From: Oribacterium sp.
GTDB lineage: Bacteria; Bacillota_A; Clostridia; Lachnospirales; Lachnospiraceae
Length of the DNA: 64,000 bases
Reading direction: 5' to 3'
Assembly: GCA_004554245.1 (NCBI GenBank)
Contig: SFND01000002.1
Span: 62,001 to 126,000 of the forward strand
This document shows, piece after piece, positions 40,547 through 50,885 of the stretch. Within the stretch, counting starts at the first letter, position 1. Every line of letters starts with the position of its first letter. Made by a program: the position numbers and the translations under genes. The notes under the pieces were generated by a model. It searched no databases. It was not told the DNA's origin and saw only the letters and a program-made list of their open reading frames with translations.

Positions 40547-43483
40547 ATGGGTAGACCGAAGGGCAGCAAGAATAAACCGAAGACGACAGCAAATACCAGG
40601 GCGCGCTCCAGCAGTAAGGCACAGGAGTATGATGCACCCTTGATGGGGGACGAGGCCGCGATCATCATCACCTTCGCCGTCTCGCTTTTTCTGTTTCTGT
40701 CGAATCTGGGTCTCTGTGGTCCGATCGGCGCAGCACTGAAGGCTGTGCAGCTCGGACTTTTCGGCGTGGTCGGCTATCTCTTTCCGATCGTGCTGAGCTT
40801 CGTGGTGGCCTTCATCCTCTCGAACATCGATAACCCGCACGCAACGCTCCGTATGAGCTCGGCGCTGTTCATGCTGGTGTTCCTGTCGGCGCTTTTCCAG
40901 CTGTTTACCGCAGGTGGCGTGCAGGACATGAGCCTGATGGATTTTTACAGTGAGGGCGCGGAGCTCGGCATCGGCGGCGGTATCGTCGGCGGTGCCCTCG
41001 CGATGGTGCTGCATACGATCGCCGGTACGGTCGGCGCGGCCCTGATCCTCATCGTGGCCAGCTTCGTGTGCCTCATCTATACCACCGGAAAGCCACTCGC
41101 ACGTATCATCGCGAAGCATTCCGCACGTGCCGCTTCCCATGCCCGTGATCGTGCGCGGGAGGACTTCTCACAGGTGGCGGAGTCTGCACGTCTCCACCGG
41201 GAGGAGCGTCGTCTCGCCCGGGAGGAGGAGCTGCGTGCACGTCGGGCCGGTGTTGATATGCAGGCGATCGATCTTTCTGCACATCAGTCCCTCTCCGAGA
41301 TGAGTGCAGGGGCGACGGTGTCTGCGGAGGCCAATGCTGCCGATCAGACCACCGCCCGGCAGACAGCGGTGCCGGAGGATCCGTTTACGATCCCGGCACT
41401 CGACGACACGACCGCCTATGAGGCAGCCCTCGGGGCGGGTGCTGATGTGAAGCAGCCTGTCTCGGTTGAGCCGAAGCTGAACGCCGAGCCGACGATCACC
41501 GGCATGGGTGCGATCCTCGGTCCGGATGAAAATGCAGCGAACAGTGTTGAGCTGCCGCTGAACGTCCGTCATACCCCGGTGACACGGGACGACCGCGCGA
41601 CGATGCCGGGCAGTCCGGACATCTGGGATGACCAGAACCTCATGGACAGCTACATGGACGATGAGGCGGACGTGGTGCAGGTGGATGATGAGTTGCATTC
41701 CGAAGCTGAGGACGCGATGGATGCAGAGCTGCACCCGCTCGCGGACAGCGATGATACAGAGTCGGCCGCGGCCTATGCGGGTGATGATGAGGTAAGCGTC
41801 GCTCGCAACGGCGTGGCCACCATCGGCCGCGGTGATATGGAGCAGGGAACACGGCGCATCGTGGCCTCGAACGGTCAGGTGATTGACGCGGATGTTGAGC
41901 CGATCAAAAAGAAAATCGAGTCACAGCTCGACCGTGAGAAGAAGGAAAATACACCGACGGATGCGGATAACGCGAAGGTCCAGCAGGAGATTCTCGAGAA
42001 AAAGAAGCCTAAGAAGCCTTACGTGATCCCGCCGCTCAGCCTCCTGCAGAAGCCGGCACGTCAGGACTTCGATACGAGAGAGGAAATCCGCCAGAACGCG
42101 CTGACCCTCCAGGAAACCCTGAAGAGCTTCGGTGTCAATGTCACGATCACGAACATCTCGATCGGCCCGGCCGTCACGCGGTATGAGCTGCAGCCGGAGA
42201 TCGGTGTGAAGGTGTCGAAGATCGTGTCGCTCACAAACGATATCAAGATGCGTCTCGCCGCGGCGGATATCCGTATCGAGGCGCCGATCCCGGGCAAGTC
42301 GGCAGTCGGCATCGAGGTGCCGAACAAGCACGGTGCGACCGTCTACCTCGGGGATGTGCTCGGCAGCAGTGAGTTCCAGGGAGCGAAGGCGAAGCTCGCG
42401 TTCGGTGTCGGTAAGGACATCGCCGGTAAGACCATCGTCACCGACATCGCGAAGATGCCGCATCTGCTCATCGCAGGTGCCACCGGCTCCGGTAAGTCGG
42501 TCTGCATCAACACCCTGATCATGTCCCTCCTCTTCAAGTATAAGCCGGAGGATGTCCGCATGATCATGGTTGATCCGAAGGTCGTGGAGCTCTCCGTCTA
42601 CAACGGCATCCCGCACCTGCTGATTCCGGTCGTGACCGATCCGAAGAAGGCAGCCTCCGCGCTGAACTGGGCGGTCGCCGAGATGACGGATCGATATAAG
42701 AAGTTCGCTGAGAGCGGCTCCCGTGATCTCAAGGGATACAACGAGAAAATCATGGCCGTGCGGAATGATCCGGAGATCCCAGAGGATCAGAAGCCGGAGA
42801 AGCTGCCGCAGATCGTCATCATCATCGATGAGCTCGCCGACCTTATGATGGTGTCGAGCCAGGAGGTAGAGGACGCCATCTGCCGTATCGCGCAGCTTGC
42901 ACGTGCCGCCGGCATGCACCTCGTCATCGCGACCCAGCGTCCGACGGTGGATGTCATCACGGGTCTGATTAAGGCCAATGTTCCGAGCCGTATCGCCTTC
43001 GCCGTCTCGTCCGGTACCGACAGCCGTACCATCATCGACATGAACGGTGCCGAGAAGCTGCTCGGAAAGGGCGATATGCTCTTCTTCCCGCAGGGCATCC
43101 CGAAGCCGGTGCGTGTGCAGGGTGCCTTCGTCTCCGATCAGGAGGTATCCGATGTCGTCGATTTCATCAAGCAGGAGATGGGCGAGGTCGAGTACAGTGA
43201 ACGCATACAGCAGCAGGTACAGGCCGGTGGTGGCGGCGAGGGCAGTCTCGGCGGTGCCGGAAACCAGGACGAGCTTTTCGTCGAGGCCGGCCAGCTGATC
43301 ATCGAGACCGAGAAGGCCTCGATCGGTATGCTCCAGCGAAAGTTCCGCATCGGCTTTAACCGTGCAGCCCGCATCATGGACCAGCTCGCCGAGGCCGGCG
43401 TGGTCGGTCCGGAGGAGGGCACGAAGCCACGGAAGATCATCATGACGCTCGCCGAGTTCGACGAACTGATCTCGAACGGTTGA
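40547..43483 (+). CDS. ftsK: FtsK/SpoIIIE-family DNA translocase
   Basis: 978 residues. Four hydrophobic segments lie in residues 35-190, then a long acidic linker to about residue 480, the alpha/beta motor with Walker A GATGSGKSV near residue 645 and Walker B IVIIIDELADLMM near residue 760, and the gamma winged-helix domain (LQRKFRIGFNRAARIMDQL) at the C terminus. It pumps DNA during division or sporulation. The linker is longer than usual. AGGTGAGGTG lies upstream of ATG 40547, and TATAAT at about 40500 offers a promoter. Confidence 0.95.
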   Translation: MGRPKGSKNKPKTTANTRARSSSKAQEYDAPLMGDEAAIIITFAVSLFLFLSNLGLCGPIGAALKAVQLGLFGVVGYLFPIVLSFVVAFILSNIDNPHATLRMSSALFMLVFLSALFQLFTAGGVQDMSLMDFYSEGAELGIGGGIVGGALAMVLHTIAGTVGAALILIVASFVCLIYTTGKPLARIIAKHSARAASHARDRAREDFSQVAESARLHREERRLAREEELRARRAGVDMQAIDLSAHQSLSEMSAGATVSAEANAADQTTARQTAVPEDPFTIPALDDTTAYEAALGAGADVKQPVSVEPKLNAEPTITGMGAILGPDENAANSVELPLNVRHTPVTRDDRATMPGSPDIWDDQNLMDSYMDDEADVVQVDDELHSEAEDAMDAELHPLADSDDTESAAAYAGDDEVSVARNGVATIGRGDMEQGTRRIVASNGQVIDADVEPIKKKIESQLDREKKENTPTDADNAKVQQEILEKKKPKKPYVIPPLSLLQKPARQDFDTREEIRQNALTLQETLKSFGVNVTITNISIGPAVTRYELQPEIGVKVSKIVSLTNDIKMRLAAADIRIEAPIPGKSAVGIEVPNKHGATVYLGDVLGSSEFQGAKAKLAFGVGKDIAGKTIVTDIAKMPHLLIAGATGSGKSVCINTLIMSLLFKYKPEDVRMIMVDPKVVELSVYNGIPHLLIPVVTDPKKAASALNWAVAEMTDRYKKFAESGSRDLKGYNEKIMAVRNDPEIPEDQKPEKLPQIVIIIDELADLMMVSSQEVEDAICRIAQLARAAGMHLVIATQRPTVDVITGLIKANVPSRIAFAVSSGTDSRTIIDMNGAEKLLGKGDMLFFPQGIPKPVRVQGAFVSDQEVSDVVDFIKQEMGEVEYSERIQQQVQAGGGGEGSLGGAGNQDELFVEAGQLIIETEKASIGMLQRKFRIGFNRAARIMDQLAEAGVVGPEEGTKPRKIIMTLAEFDELISNG

Positions 43484-43583
43484 CGTCACAGGTCGTTCGT
43501 GCTCCGGTTGGGATGTGACGATGCGCCGTCGGATACATTGTTCTCCTGAAGAAGCACCGGAGGCGTAAATGACCGCTTTGCCA

Positions 43584-43609
43584 CAGTTTTCGAGGGCGCG
43601 TCCCTGAAA
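43584..43609. terminator. Possible terminator between ftsK and fhs
   Basis: TTTTC and AGGG on the left pair with CCCT and GAAAA on the right (about 43584-43609). No T tract on the plus strand, so function is uncertain. Confidence 0.4.
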
Positions 43610-43647
43610 ATACAACACTTAGAAGCTATGAGAGAAAGAGGTAAGAG

Positions 43648-45315
43648 ATGAAGTCTGATATTGAGATTGCACAGGAATCTACGATGAATCGCATCACAGA
43701 CGTAGCGGCTGCGTATGGTATCGAGGCGGATGAACTCGAGCAGTACGGAAAGTACAAGGCGAAGCTGAGCGACGATCTCTGGGATAAGATCAAGGATCGT
43801 CCGAACGGAAAGCTCGTTCTGGTCACCGCGATTAATCCGACACCGGCCGGGGAGGGGAAGACCACCACATCGATCGGTCTCGCCGACGCACTGAATCTGC
43901 TCGGAAAGAAGACCGTGGTCGCACTGCGTGAGCCGTCCCTCGGACCGTGCTTCGGCATCAAGGGTGGCGCGGCCGGCGGCGGATATGCGCAGGTCGTTCC
44001 GATGGAGGATCTGAACCTTCATTTCACCGGTGACTTCCATGCCATCACGAGCGCAAACAACCTGCTCGCCGCACTCCTCGATAATCATATCAAGCAGGGC
44101 AACGAGCTTCGCATCGACCTGAAGGCCATCAACTGGAAGCGCTGCGTCGATATGAACGATCGTCAGCTCCGAAACATCGTGATCGGACTCGGCGGAAAGG
44201 CCGACGGCGTCGTACGTGAGGATCATTTCGTCATCACCGTGGCGTCCGAAATCATGGCAATCCTCTGCCTCGCAGACGATATGGAGGATCTCAAGAAGCG
44301 TCTCGCCCGCATCATCGTGGCCTACGATGTCGATGGGAAACCGGTCACCGCAGCGGATCTGCAGGCGGTCGGCTCCATGGCTGCACTGCTGAAGGATGCC
44401 ATCAAGCCGAACATCATCCAGACCCTCGAACACAACATGGCCCTCGTGCATGGCGGCCCGTTCGCGAACATCGCGCATGGCTGCAACTCCGTCCAGGCGA
44501 CCCGCTTCGCACTGAAGCTCGGTGAGATCGCGGTGACGGAGGCCGGCTTCGGTGCCGATCTCGGTGCTGAGAAGTTCTTCGACATCAAGTGCCAGATGGC
44601 CGGCTTCCAGCCGGATGCAGCGGTACTGGTTGCCACCGTACGCGCACTGAAGTACAACGGCGGTGTGCCGAAGACAGAGCTTGCCGGGGAAAACCTCGAT
44701 GCACTCGCAAAGGGCATCGTGAACCTCGAGAAGCACATCGAGAACCTGCAGAGCTATGGTATCCCGGTTGTGGTAGCCATCAATCAGTTCGCGACGGATA
44801 CCGAGGCGGAGCTTCAGTTCGTCGAGAACTTCTGCCGTGAGCGTGGTGCAGAGTTCGCACTCTCCAAGGTACATGGGGAAGGCGGCAAGGGCGGCGTCGA
44901 GCTGGCAAAGACCCTGCTGGAGACCCTCGAGAAGAAGGAGGCGCACTTCACGCCGGTACAGAAGCTTGAGGATAATCTCTATCAGAAGATCGAGGCCGTG
45001 GCGACGAAGATTTACGGTGCGGATGGTGTAAACTACGAGCCGAAGGCACGGAAGGCCCTCGATAAGCTCACCGAGCTCGGCTTCGGTCAGGTTCCGGTCT
45101 GCATGGCGAAGACGCAGTACAGTCTGAGCGATGATGCGAAGAAGCTCGGCCGTCCGACCGGCTTCCGTATCACGGTTCGTGATGCCTATGTATCGGCGGG
45201 TGCCGGCTTCGTGGTCTGCCTCACCGGTGACATCATGACCATGCCGGGTCTCCCGAAGAAGCCGGCGGCGTTCGGCATCGATGTAAAGGACGGAAAGATC
45301 ACCGGACTCTTCTGA
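43648..45315 (+). CDS. fhs: Formate--tetrahydrofolate ligase
   Basis: 555 residues, full length. It makes 10-formyl-THF from formate, THF and ATP. The P-loop-like TPAGEGKTTTSIGLADAL lies near residue 67, with REPSLGPCFGIKGGAAGGGY just after. The remaining core is intact, including the C-terminal GDIMTMPGLPKKPAAFGIDV. GAGGTAAGAG precedes ATG. It is likely its own unit; a weak hairpin follows. Confidence 0.97.
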   Translation: MKSDIEIAQESTMNRITDVAAAYGIEADELEQYGKYKAKLSDDLWDKIKDRPNGKLVLVTAINPTPAGEGKTTTSIGLADALNLLGKKTVVALREPSLGPCFGIKGGAAGGGYAQVVPMEDLNLHFTGDFHAITSANNLLAALLDNHIKQGNELRIDLKAINWKRCVDMNDRQLRNIVIGLGGKADGVVREDHFVITVASEIMAILCLADDMEDLKKRLARIIVAYDVDGKPVTAADLQAVGSMAALLKDAIKPNIIQTLEHNMALVHGGPFANIAHGCNSVQATRFALKLGEIAVTEAGFGADLGAEKFFDIKCQMAGFQPDAAVLVATVRALKYNGGVPKTELAGENLDALAKGIVNLEKHIENLQSYGIPVVVAINQFATDTEAELQFVENFCRERGAEFALSKVHGEGGKGGVELAKTLLETLEKKEAHFTPVQKLEDNLYQKIEAVATKIYGADGVNYEPKARKALDKLTELGFGQVPVCMAKTQYSLSDDAKKLGRPTGFRITVRDAYVSAGAGFVVCLTGDIMTMPGLPKKPAAFGIDVKDGKITGLF

Positions 45316-45328
45316 TGATCTCTGTTGC

Positions 45329-45360
45329 GGCCCTCTGGTATCCCTGGAGGGCCGATCTAC
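45329..45360 (+). terminator. Weak terminator-like hairpin after fhs
   Basis: GGCCCTC (45329-45335) pairs with GAGGGCC (45347-45353), followed by a mixed T-rich stretch. Confidence 0.45.
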
Positions 45361-45384
45361 TTTTAAGACGAAAAGAGAAAGATT

Positions 45385-46878
45385 ATGGCAAAATTTGCAG
45401 ACTGGCTGAATGACATACAGTATGAGACCGTCCATGGTGACACTTCGGTGCCGGATGTCCGGGAGGTCGTGTTTGATTCGAGAAAAGCAGTGCAGGGAAC
45501 CGTCTTTAATGCGATGAAGGGTGCCAATGTCGATGCGCATCGCTTCATCCCGGCGGTCATCGCGCAGGGCTGTCAGGCGATCGTGATCGAGGAGGATCCT
45601 TCTGCGTTTGGTCTCGCGCTTGAGACCGTGCCGGCGGAGGTTGCGATCATCCGTGTGGAGAATGCGCGGGCGTCCCTCGCGGCGCTCAGTGCGGCACGCT
45701 TCGATCATCCGAGCCGGGAGATGACGGTCATCGCTATCACCGGAACGAAGGGCAAGACGACCACCGCCCACATGATCCAGCAGATCCTCGAGGACGCCGG
45801 CGAGAAGGTCGGCTGCATCGGTACGACCGGTGTCGAGTATTGCGGGCATCACCTTCCGACGAAGAACACGACCCCGGAGTCCTATGACCTCCAGCACTAC
45901 TTCCGTATGATGCGGGATGAGGGCTGTGATTATGTTGTGATGGAGGCCTCCAGCCAGGCCTTCAAGCTCCACCGTGTCGACGCTATCACCTTCGACTACG
46001 GCATCTTCACGAACATCGAGCCGGATCACATCGGACCGAACGAGCATGCGGATTTTGAGGAGTACAAGTACTATAAGAGCTGCATCTTCAAACAGTCCCG
46101 TGTCGGCATCATCAACCTCGATGCGGATTATGCGGATGAGCTCCTTGCCGGTGCGCCGTGCAAGATGTTTACCTATGCGATCGACCGTACGGCCGACTTT
46201 ATGGCCGACAACATCGAACACGTGAACCGTCCGGACTTCGTCGGGATCCGCTTCGATGTGAGTGGCCACACGGAGCTCGAGATCCAGATGGATATGCCGG
46301 GGAAGTACAATGTCTACAATGCGATGGCCGCGATTTCCGTACTGTCGCTGATCGGGATCCCGCATCGCGCGATCATGAGCGCCTTCCGGCGTGTGCACGT
46401 CGACGGACGTACGCAGATCGTCTTTAAAAACGACACGATGTCGGTGCTCGTCGACTATGCGCACAACGAGATGGCGATGGAAAATCTGCTCAGTACCTTA
46501 CGGGAGCTTCATCCGAAGCGTCTCGTCGTTGTCTTCGGCTGCGGCGGCAACCGTGCGAAGGACCGTCGCTACGGCATGGGCAAGGCGGCGGCCGCGTTCG
46601 CGGATTTCAGCATTCTCACGGCGGATAATTCCCGTGATGAGGAGACGACGGACATCATCGCGGATATCAAGTCCACTCTCGTGCCGGCCGGCGGACAGTA
46701 TGTCGAGATTCCGGATCGCCGTGAGGCCATCGAATATGCGATGACCCACGCCGAGAAGGGCGACATGATCGCCGTGATCGGAAAGGGACATGAGGACTAC
46801 CAGGAGGTGAAGGGCGTGCGTACCCACTTCCTCGACCGGGAGGTCATCCTCGAGACAGCAGCGAAGTATAAGCTTTGA
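45385..46878 (+). CDS. murE: MurE-type UDP-MurNAc-tripeptide ligase with DNSR instead of DNPR
   Basis: 497 residues. The Mur ligase P-loop is GTKGKTTT (residues 120-127), the carbamylated-Lys region is HADFEEYKYYKSCIF, and GCGGNRAKDRR near residue 390 is the C-terminal domain. MurE adds the third residue (meso-DAP or Lys) to UDP-MurNAc-Ala-Glu. The DAP-selective motif is usually DNPR; here residues 414-417 read DNSR, so preference for DAP is likely but not certain. It is followed directly by murF, an arrangement consistent with a main peptidoglycan pathway role. Confidence 0.88.
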   Translation: MAKFADWLNDIQYETVHGDTSVPDVREVVFDSRKAVQGTVFNAMKGANVDAHRFIPAVIAQGCQAIVIEEDPSAFGLALETVPAEVAIIRVENARASLAALSAARFDHPSREMTVIAITGTKGKTTTAHMIQQILEDAGEKVGCIGTTGVEYCGHHLPTKNTTPESYDLQHYFRMMRDEGCDYVVMEASSQAFKLHRVDAITFDYGIFTNIEPDHIGPNEHADFEEYKYYKSCIFKQSRVGIINLDADYADELLAGAPCKMFTYAIDRTADFMADNIEHVNRPDFVGIRFDVSGHTELEIQMDMPGKYNVYNAMAAISVLSLIGIPHRAIMSAFRRVHVDGRTQIVFKNDTMSVLVDYAHNEMAMENLLSTLRELHPKRLVVVFGCGGNRAKDRRYGMGKAAAAFADFSILTADNSRDEETTDIIADIKSTLVPAGGQYVEIPDRREAIEYAMTHAEKGDMIAVIGKGHEDYQEVKGVRTHFLDREVILETAAKYKL

Positions 46879-46889
46879 TGGAGAACAGT

Positions 46890-48239
46890 ATGAATACAGC
46901 GGATATCAGTTTCGGATTCAGTGACGAGGGCATCGAGGAGATCGTGCTCGACTCGCGGAAGAAAATGCAGCATGCCCTCTTCGTGCCGATCATCGGTGAG
47001 CACAGCGATGGACATGATTATATCGATATGGCCATCGCGAACGGCGCGGTCGCCGTGCTCAGCTCCCGTCCGATCGAAGCGCTGCAGGCGAAGCATCCGG
47101 CGGTCCGCTTCTATCAGGTTACGGACACGACGAAGGCGCTGCAGGAGATCGGCTACATGGAGCGGAAGAAGTTCCACGGCACCGTCATCGGTGTCACCGG
47201 CTCGGTCGGGAAGACCACGACCCGCAGCATGATCGCGACCGCGATCGCGGCAGGAAAGAAGGTCTTTCAGACGGCGGGCAATGCGAACTCCCAGGTGGGT
47301 GTTCCGATCACCATGTTTCAGATGGCCCGCTCCGGTGCGGAGGCGGCGGTGATCGAGCTCGGCATGTCGGAGCCGGGAGAGATGACCCGGATCGCGCAGA
47401 TCGCCTGTGTCGATATGGCGGTGATGACGAACATCGGCATCGCCCACATCGAGCAGCTGAAGACCCAGGAAAACATCCTCCGGGAGAAACTGCACATCCT
47501 CGACGGCATGCGGGAGGGTGGCGCACTCTACCTGAACATGGACGACGCGATCCTTTCGAAGCTGACGCTCGAGGAGATCCATGCCTTCGGGATCGCGACG
47601 GAGCAGACGATCGAGCTCCGGTCGTATGAAATGAAAGATTATGATCTTCACCTCATGGTGAAGGGCAGCCACATGCTTCAGAATGCGTCGGCCGCGATGC
47701 ATATCGCGACGGCGCTCGGTGTCGATGAAGCGTCGGCGCAGCATGCGCTCGAGAACTTCTCCGGGCTCGCCGGCCGTGGAGAGACCTTCCGTACGAAGGA
47801 GGGGGTCCTCGTCATCGATGATGCCTATAACGCATCACCGGCGTCCATGAAGGCAGGGCTGGAGGCCCTCGCCGCCCTCGAGGGAAAACGTCACATCGCG
47901 GTTCTCGCCGATATGCTCGAGCTCGGTGAGAAGACGCTGGATTACCACCGCGAGGTGGGAAGCTACCTCGCGACCCTGCCGATCGATGCGGTCTTCCTGT
48001 ACGGAGAGCGGGCCGCTGCCATCGGCGAGGGAATACAGAACGCGGTCGCCGAGCCGCACAAGCCGATCGGGGACGAGGCCGCACGCCGCGTGCCGACGAT
48101 CGAATACTTCACGGATCTCGAGGAGCTCCGCAACACCCTTCACGCCATCGCCTGCAGCGGGGATGTCCTCCTCTTCAAGGGCTCGAACAGCATGAAGCTG
48201 TCCGAAATCGTGCGTGACTTCAGACAGGAACAGTGCTGA
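46890..48239 (+). CDS. murF: UDP-MurNAc-tripeptide--D-alanyl-D-alanine ligase
   Basis: 449 residues. The P-loop GVTGSVGKTTTRSMI and QTAGNANSQVGVP segment near residue 125, ELGMSEPGEM, and VIDDAYNASPASMKAGLEAL near residue 310 are MurF features. It adds D-Ala-D-Ala to the lipid precursor. I prefer ATG 46890, with GGAG 6 bases upstream; ATG 46878, which overlaps the murE stop, is possible. It overlaps priA by one base. Confidence 0.92.
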   Translation: MNTADISFGFSDEGIEEIVLDSRKKMQHALFVPIIGEHSDGHDYIDMAIANGAVAVLSSRPIEALQAKHPAVRFYQVTDTTKALQEIGYMERKKFHGTVIGVTGSVGKTTTRSMIATAIAAGKKVFQTAGNANSQVGVPITMFQMARSGAEAAVIELGMSEPGEMTRIAQIACVDMAVMTNIGIAHIEQLKTQENILREKLHILDGMREGGALYLNMDDAILSKLTLEEIHAFGIATEQTIELRSYEMKDYDLHLMVKGSHMLQNASAAMHIATALGVDEASAQHALENFSGLAGRGETFRTKEGVLVIDDAYNASPASMKAGLEALAALEGKRHIAVLADMLELGEKTLDYHREVGSYLATLPIDAVFLYGERAAAIGEGIQNAVAEPHKPIGDEAARRVPTIEYFTDLEELRNTLHAIACSGDVLLFKGSNSMKLSEIVRDFRQEQC

Positions 48240-50368
48240 TGTACGCAGAAATCATCATTGACATCACAAATGAAGCACTGGACCGTGCCTATACCTATCA
48301 CATTCCGGAGGGCATGGACCTTCACGTAGGGGATCGTGTCACGATCCCCTTTGGTGCGTCCAATGCAGAGAAAACCGGCTATGTCGTCGGTCTTCGAGAA
48401 AACTTCGACTATGATCCGTCGAAGGTGAAGGACATCGTCGCGGTGATCCCGGATGCCATCTCCGTACAGGAGCAGCTCATCCACCTCGCCGCCTGGATGT
48501 CGACCGAATACGGGACGACGATGAACCAGTGCCTGAAGACGGTCCTGCCGGTGCGCCGGACCGTGCGAAAGAATGCCCGCCGCATCGATCCGATCCGCAT
48601 GTATCAGAACGAGCAGGATGAGTACCACGATCTGAATCCAGCACAGGCCCAGGCGGCCGCTGCCGTCATCGCGGGGTACCAGGCCTGTGTGGCGAAGCGC
48701 ACGGCTTCGCCGGTCACGAGTGTGCCGGGAGATACGGAAACCGCGGAACCGGAGAGCACCGGGACGTCTGCATTGGCCGAAGCGAAGGCAGCGGGCGAAG
48801 CAGCTCCGGCGGATGGACATCCTGTGCCGCGCTATCTGCTGCACGGGATCACGGGCTCTGGAAAGACCGAGGTCTACCTCCACATCATGGAGGAGGTGAT
48901 CCGGCGCGGGGATCAGGTGATCCTGCTGATTCCAGAGATCTCGCTCACCTACCAGACGGTGCGCCGCGTATCGACCCGCTTTCAGGGCCGGGTCGCGATC
49001 CTGAATTCCCGGATGAGCATCGGCGAGCGCTTCGAGCAGTATACGAAGTGTGAGCGCGGCGAGGTCAATGTCCTCATCGGCCCACGTTCAGCCGTATTTG
49101 CGCCGTTCGAGCGGCTCGGCCTCATCATCATGGATGAGGAGCATGAGTCGGCGTACAAGTCGGAGACGGCACCCCGCTACGAGACGCGGGATGTCGCGTA
49201 TGAGCGGGCGCGTCTTGCAGGCTGTCCGGTGCTCTATGGATCAGCGACGCCGTCCCTCACGATCTACAGCGCCGCTCTCCGGGGCGAGGTGCAGCTGCTC
49301 GAGCTGCTGGAGCGGGCCCACGCCGGTGCGAAGCTCGCGGAGACCGAGATCATCGACCTGCGGGAGGAGCTGGCGAAGGGAAACCGGAGCATCCTCTCGG
49401 AGCGGCTCTATACGCTCATGCAGGAGAAGCTCGAGAAGAAGGAGCAGATCATGCTCTTCATGAACCGGCGCGGCTACTCGAATTTCGTGTCCTGCCGGAG
49501 CTGCGGTGAGGCGCTGAAGTGCCCGCACTGCGACATCACCCTGACCCTGCACCGGGATGGTTCTCTGCGCTGTCACTACTGCGGCTACCAGACACGGCTC
49601 ATGAAGCTCTGCCCGAGCTGCGGAAGCCCTTACCTCGCGCCCTTCGGCTTCGGTACGGAGAAGCTTGAGAGCTATGTGAAGAAGGTCTTCCCGACGGCGT
49701 CGGTGCTCCGTATGGATGCGGATACGACGAAGCGGAAGGGGGACCACGAGCGTATCCTTGAGAAGTTCCGAAAGCACCAGGCGGACATCCTGATCGGTAC
49801 CCAGATGATCGTGAAGGGACATGACTTCCCGGATGTGACCCTCGTCGGGCTCATCGCGGCGGACCTCAATCTCTCGGCACCAGACTTCAAGGCCTCGGAG
49901 CGCACCTTCCAGCTGCTGACCCAGGCAGCCGGGCGGGCAGGTCGTGGTGCGCAGGCCGGTACGGTCATCATCCAGACCTATCAGCCGGATCACTATGCGA
50001 TCGTGCTGTCGAAGCGGCAGGACTACAGGGCCTTCTATGAAAAGGAGTTCCGCTTCCGGAAGCTGATGGGGTATCCGCCGACGGAGCGCCTCATGACGAT
50101 CCAGCTCGCCAGCAAGGATGAGGATTTTCTCTCCATGGTGAGTTCCGCTGCGGCGGAGGGCTTCCAGCTCGACTGCAGTGCCGAGGGTGCCGAGCTGATC
50201 GGACCGCTCGAGGCCTCGGTCTACCGGATCAACGACGTCTATCGAAAAATCGTCTATATCAAACACCCGTCCCATGATATAATCATCAGGTTACGGGATC
50301 GTTTTACCGAACGTGTACGTCAGCACGACCGTCGCGGCCTCGTGCTGTTGAATTTTGATTTACAGTAG
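48239..50368 (+). CDS. priA: Primosomal protein N' (replication restart helicase)
   Basis: 709 residues. An N-terminal DNA-binding domain precedes the helicase core with Walker A GITGSGKTEVYLH near residue 205 and DEEHESAYKS. The zinc-binding region reads CRSCG, CPHC, CHYCG and CPSCG between about residues 420 and 465, so all eight Cys are present. A spacer between the N-terminal domain and the helicase (residues 140-195) is Ala/Pro-rich. ATG 48239 overlaps the murF stop (TGATG). It reloads the replication fork after stalling. Confidence 0.95.
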   Translation: MYAEIIIDITNEALDRAYTYHIPEGMDLHVGDRVTIPFGASNAEKTGYVVGLRENFDYDPSKVKDIVAVIPDAISVQEQLIHLAAWMSTEYGTTMNQCLKTVLPVRRTVRKNARRIDPIRMYQNEQDEYHDLNPAQAQAAAAVIAGYQACVAKRTASPVTSVPGDTETAEPESTGTSALAEAKAAGEAAPADGHPVPRYLLHGITGSGKTEVYLHIMEEVIRRGDQVILLIPEISLTYQTVRRVSTRFQGRVAILNSRMSIGERFEQYTKCERGEVNVLIGPRSAVFAPFERLGLIIMDEEHESAYKSETAPRYETRDVAYERARLAGCPVLYGSATPSLTIYSAALRGEVQLLELLERAHAGAKLAETEIIDLREELAKGNRSILSERLYTLMQEKLEKKEQIMLFMNRRGYSNFVSCRSCGEALKCPHCDITLTLHRDGSLRCHYCGYQTRLMKLCPSCGSPYLAPFGFGTEKLESYVKKVFPTASVLRMDADTTKRKGDHERILEKFRKHQADILIGTQMIVKGHDFPDVTLVGLIAADLNLSAPDFKASERTFQLLTQAAGRAGRGAQAGTVIIQTYQPDHYAIVLSKRQDYRAFYEKEFRFRKLMGYPPTERLMTIQLASKDEDFLSMVSSAAAEGFQLDCSAEGAELIGPLEASVYRINDVYRKIVYIKHPSHDIIIRLRDRFTERVRQHDRRGLVLLNFDLQ

Positions 50369-50381
50369 TTAGGAGAGTATT

Positions 50382-50885
50382 ATGGCATTAAGAACCATTC
50401 GTGAAATTGGAGACCCGATTCTGGAGAAGGAGTGCAAGCCGCTGAAGGCGGTGTCGGATCGTACCATCGACCTCATCAACGACATGTTTGAAACCATGTA
50501 TGCGGCGAACGGTGTCGGACTCGCTGCACCGCAGGTCGGCATCCTTCGCCAGCTGTTCGTCATCGACATCGGTGATGGCCAGCGCTATATCTGCATCAAT
50601 CCGACGGTGACCCCGATTGGCGACGAGACCCAGACCGGTGACGAGGGCTGTCTGTCCGTACCGGGCAAGCAGGGCGTGGTGACGAGAGCGATGAAGGTGC
50701 ATGTCGAGGCACTCGATGCGAACATGCAGCCGTATGCCTTCGACTGTGAGGGTCTGCTCGCACGTGCGATGGCGCATGAGAACGACCACCTGCACGGCAT
50801 CCTCTACACCTCGAAGGTCGAGGGAGAGCTCGAGGACGTGAACTACGAGAACCTCGACGAGGAGGAGTTCGAGGACTTCGAGTGA
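50382..50885 (+). CDS. def: Peptide deformylase
   Basis: 167 residues. The three motifs are intact: GVGLAAPQVG (residues 44-53), EGCLSVPG with metal ligand C90, and HENDH with H132, E133 and H136. It removes N-formyl groups from new proteins. GGAG at 50371 is 8 bases upstream. It is followed by palindromic element D and then fmt, so the usual def-fmt link is interrupted. Confidence 0.97.
   Translation: MALRTIREIGDPILEKECKPLKAVSDRTIDLINDMFETMYAANGVGLAAPQVGILRQLFVIDIGDGQRYICINPTVTPIGDETQTGDEGCLSVPGKQGVVTRAMKVHVEALDANMQPYAFDCEGLLARAMAHENDHLHGILYTSKVEGELEDVNYENLDEEEFEDFE

Noticed and set aside
43486..46464. A 992-codon open frame on the minus strand opposite fhs, murE and flanking DNA
   Set aside because: It is antisense to two clearly functional genes and its amino-acid composition (Asp/Arg/Leu/His-rich, no domain) is that of a shadow frame in a GC-rich genome. 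Similar long antisense frames lie opposite dgt, rsmB and ftsK and were also dropped.
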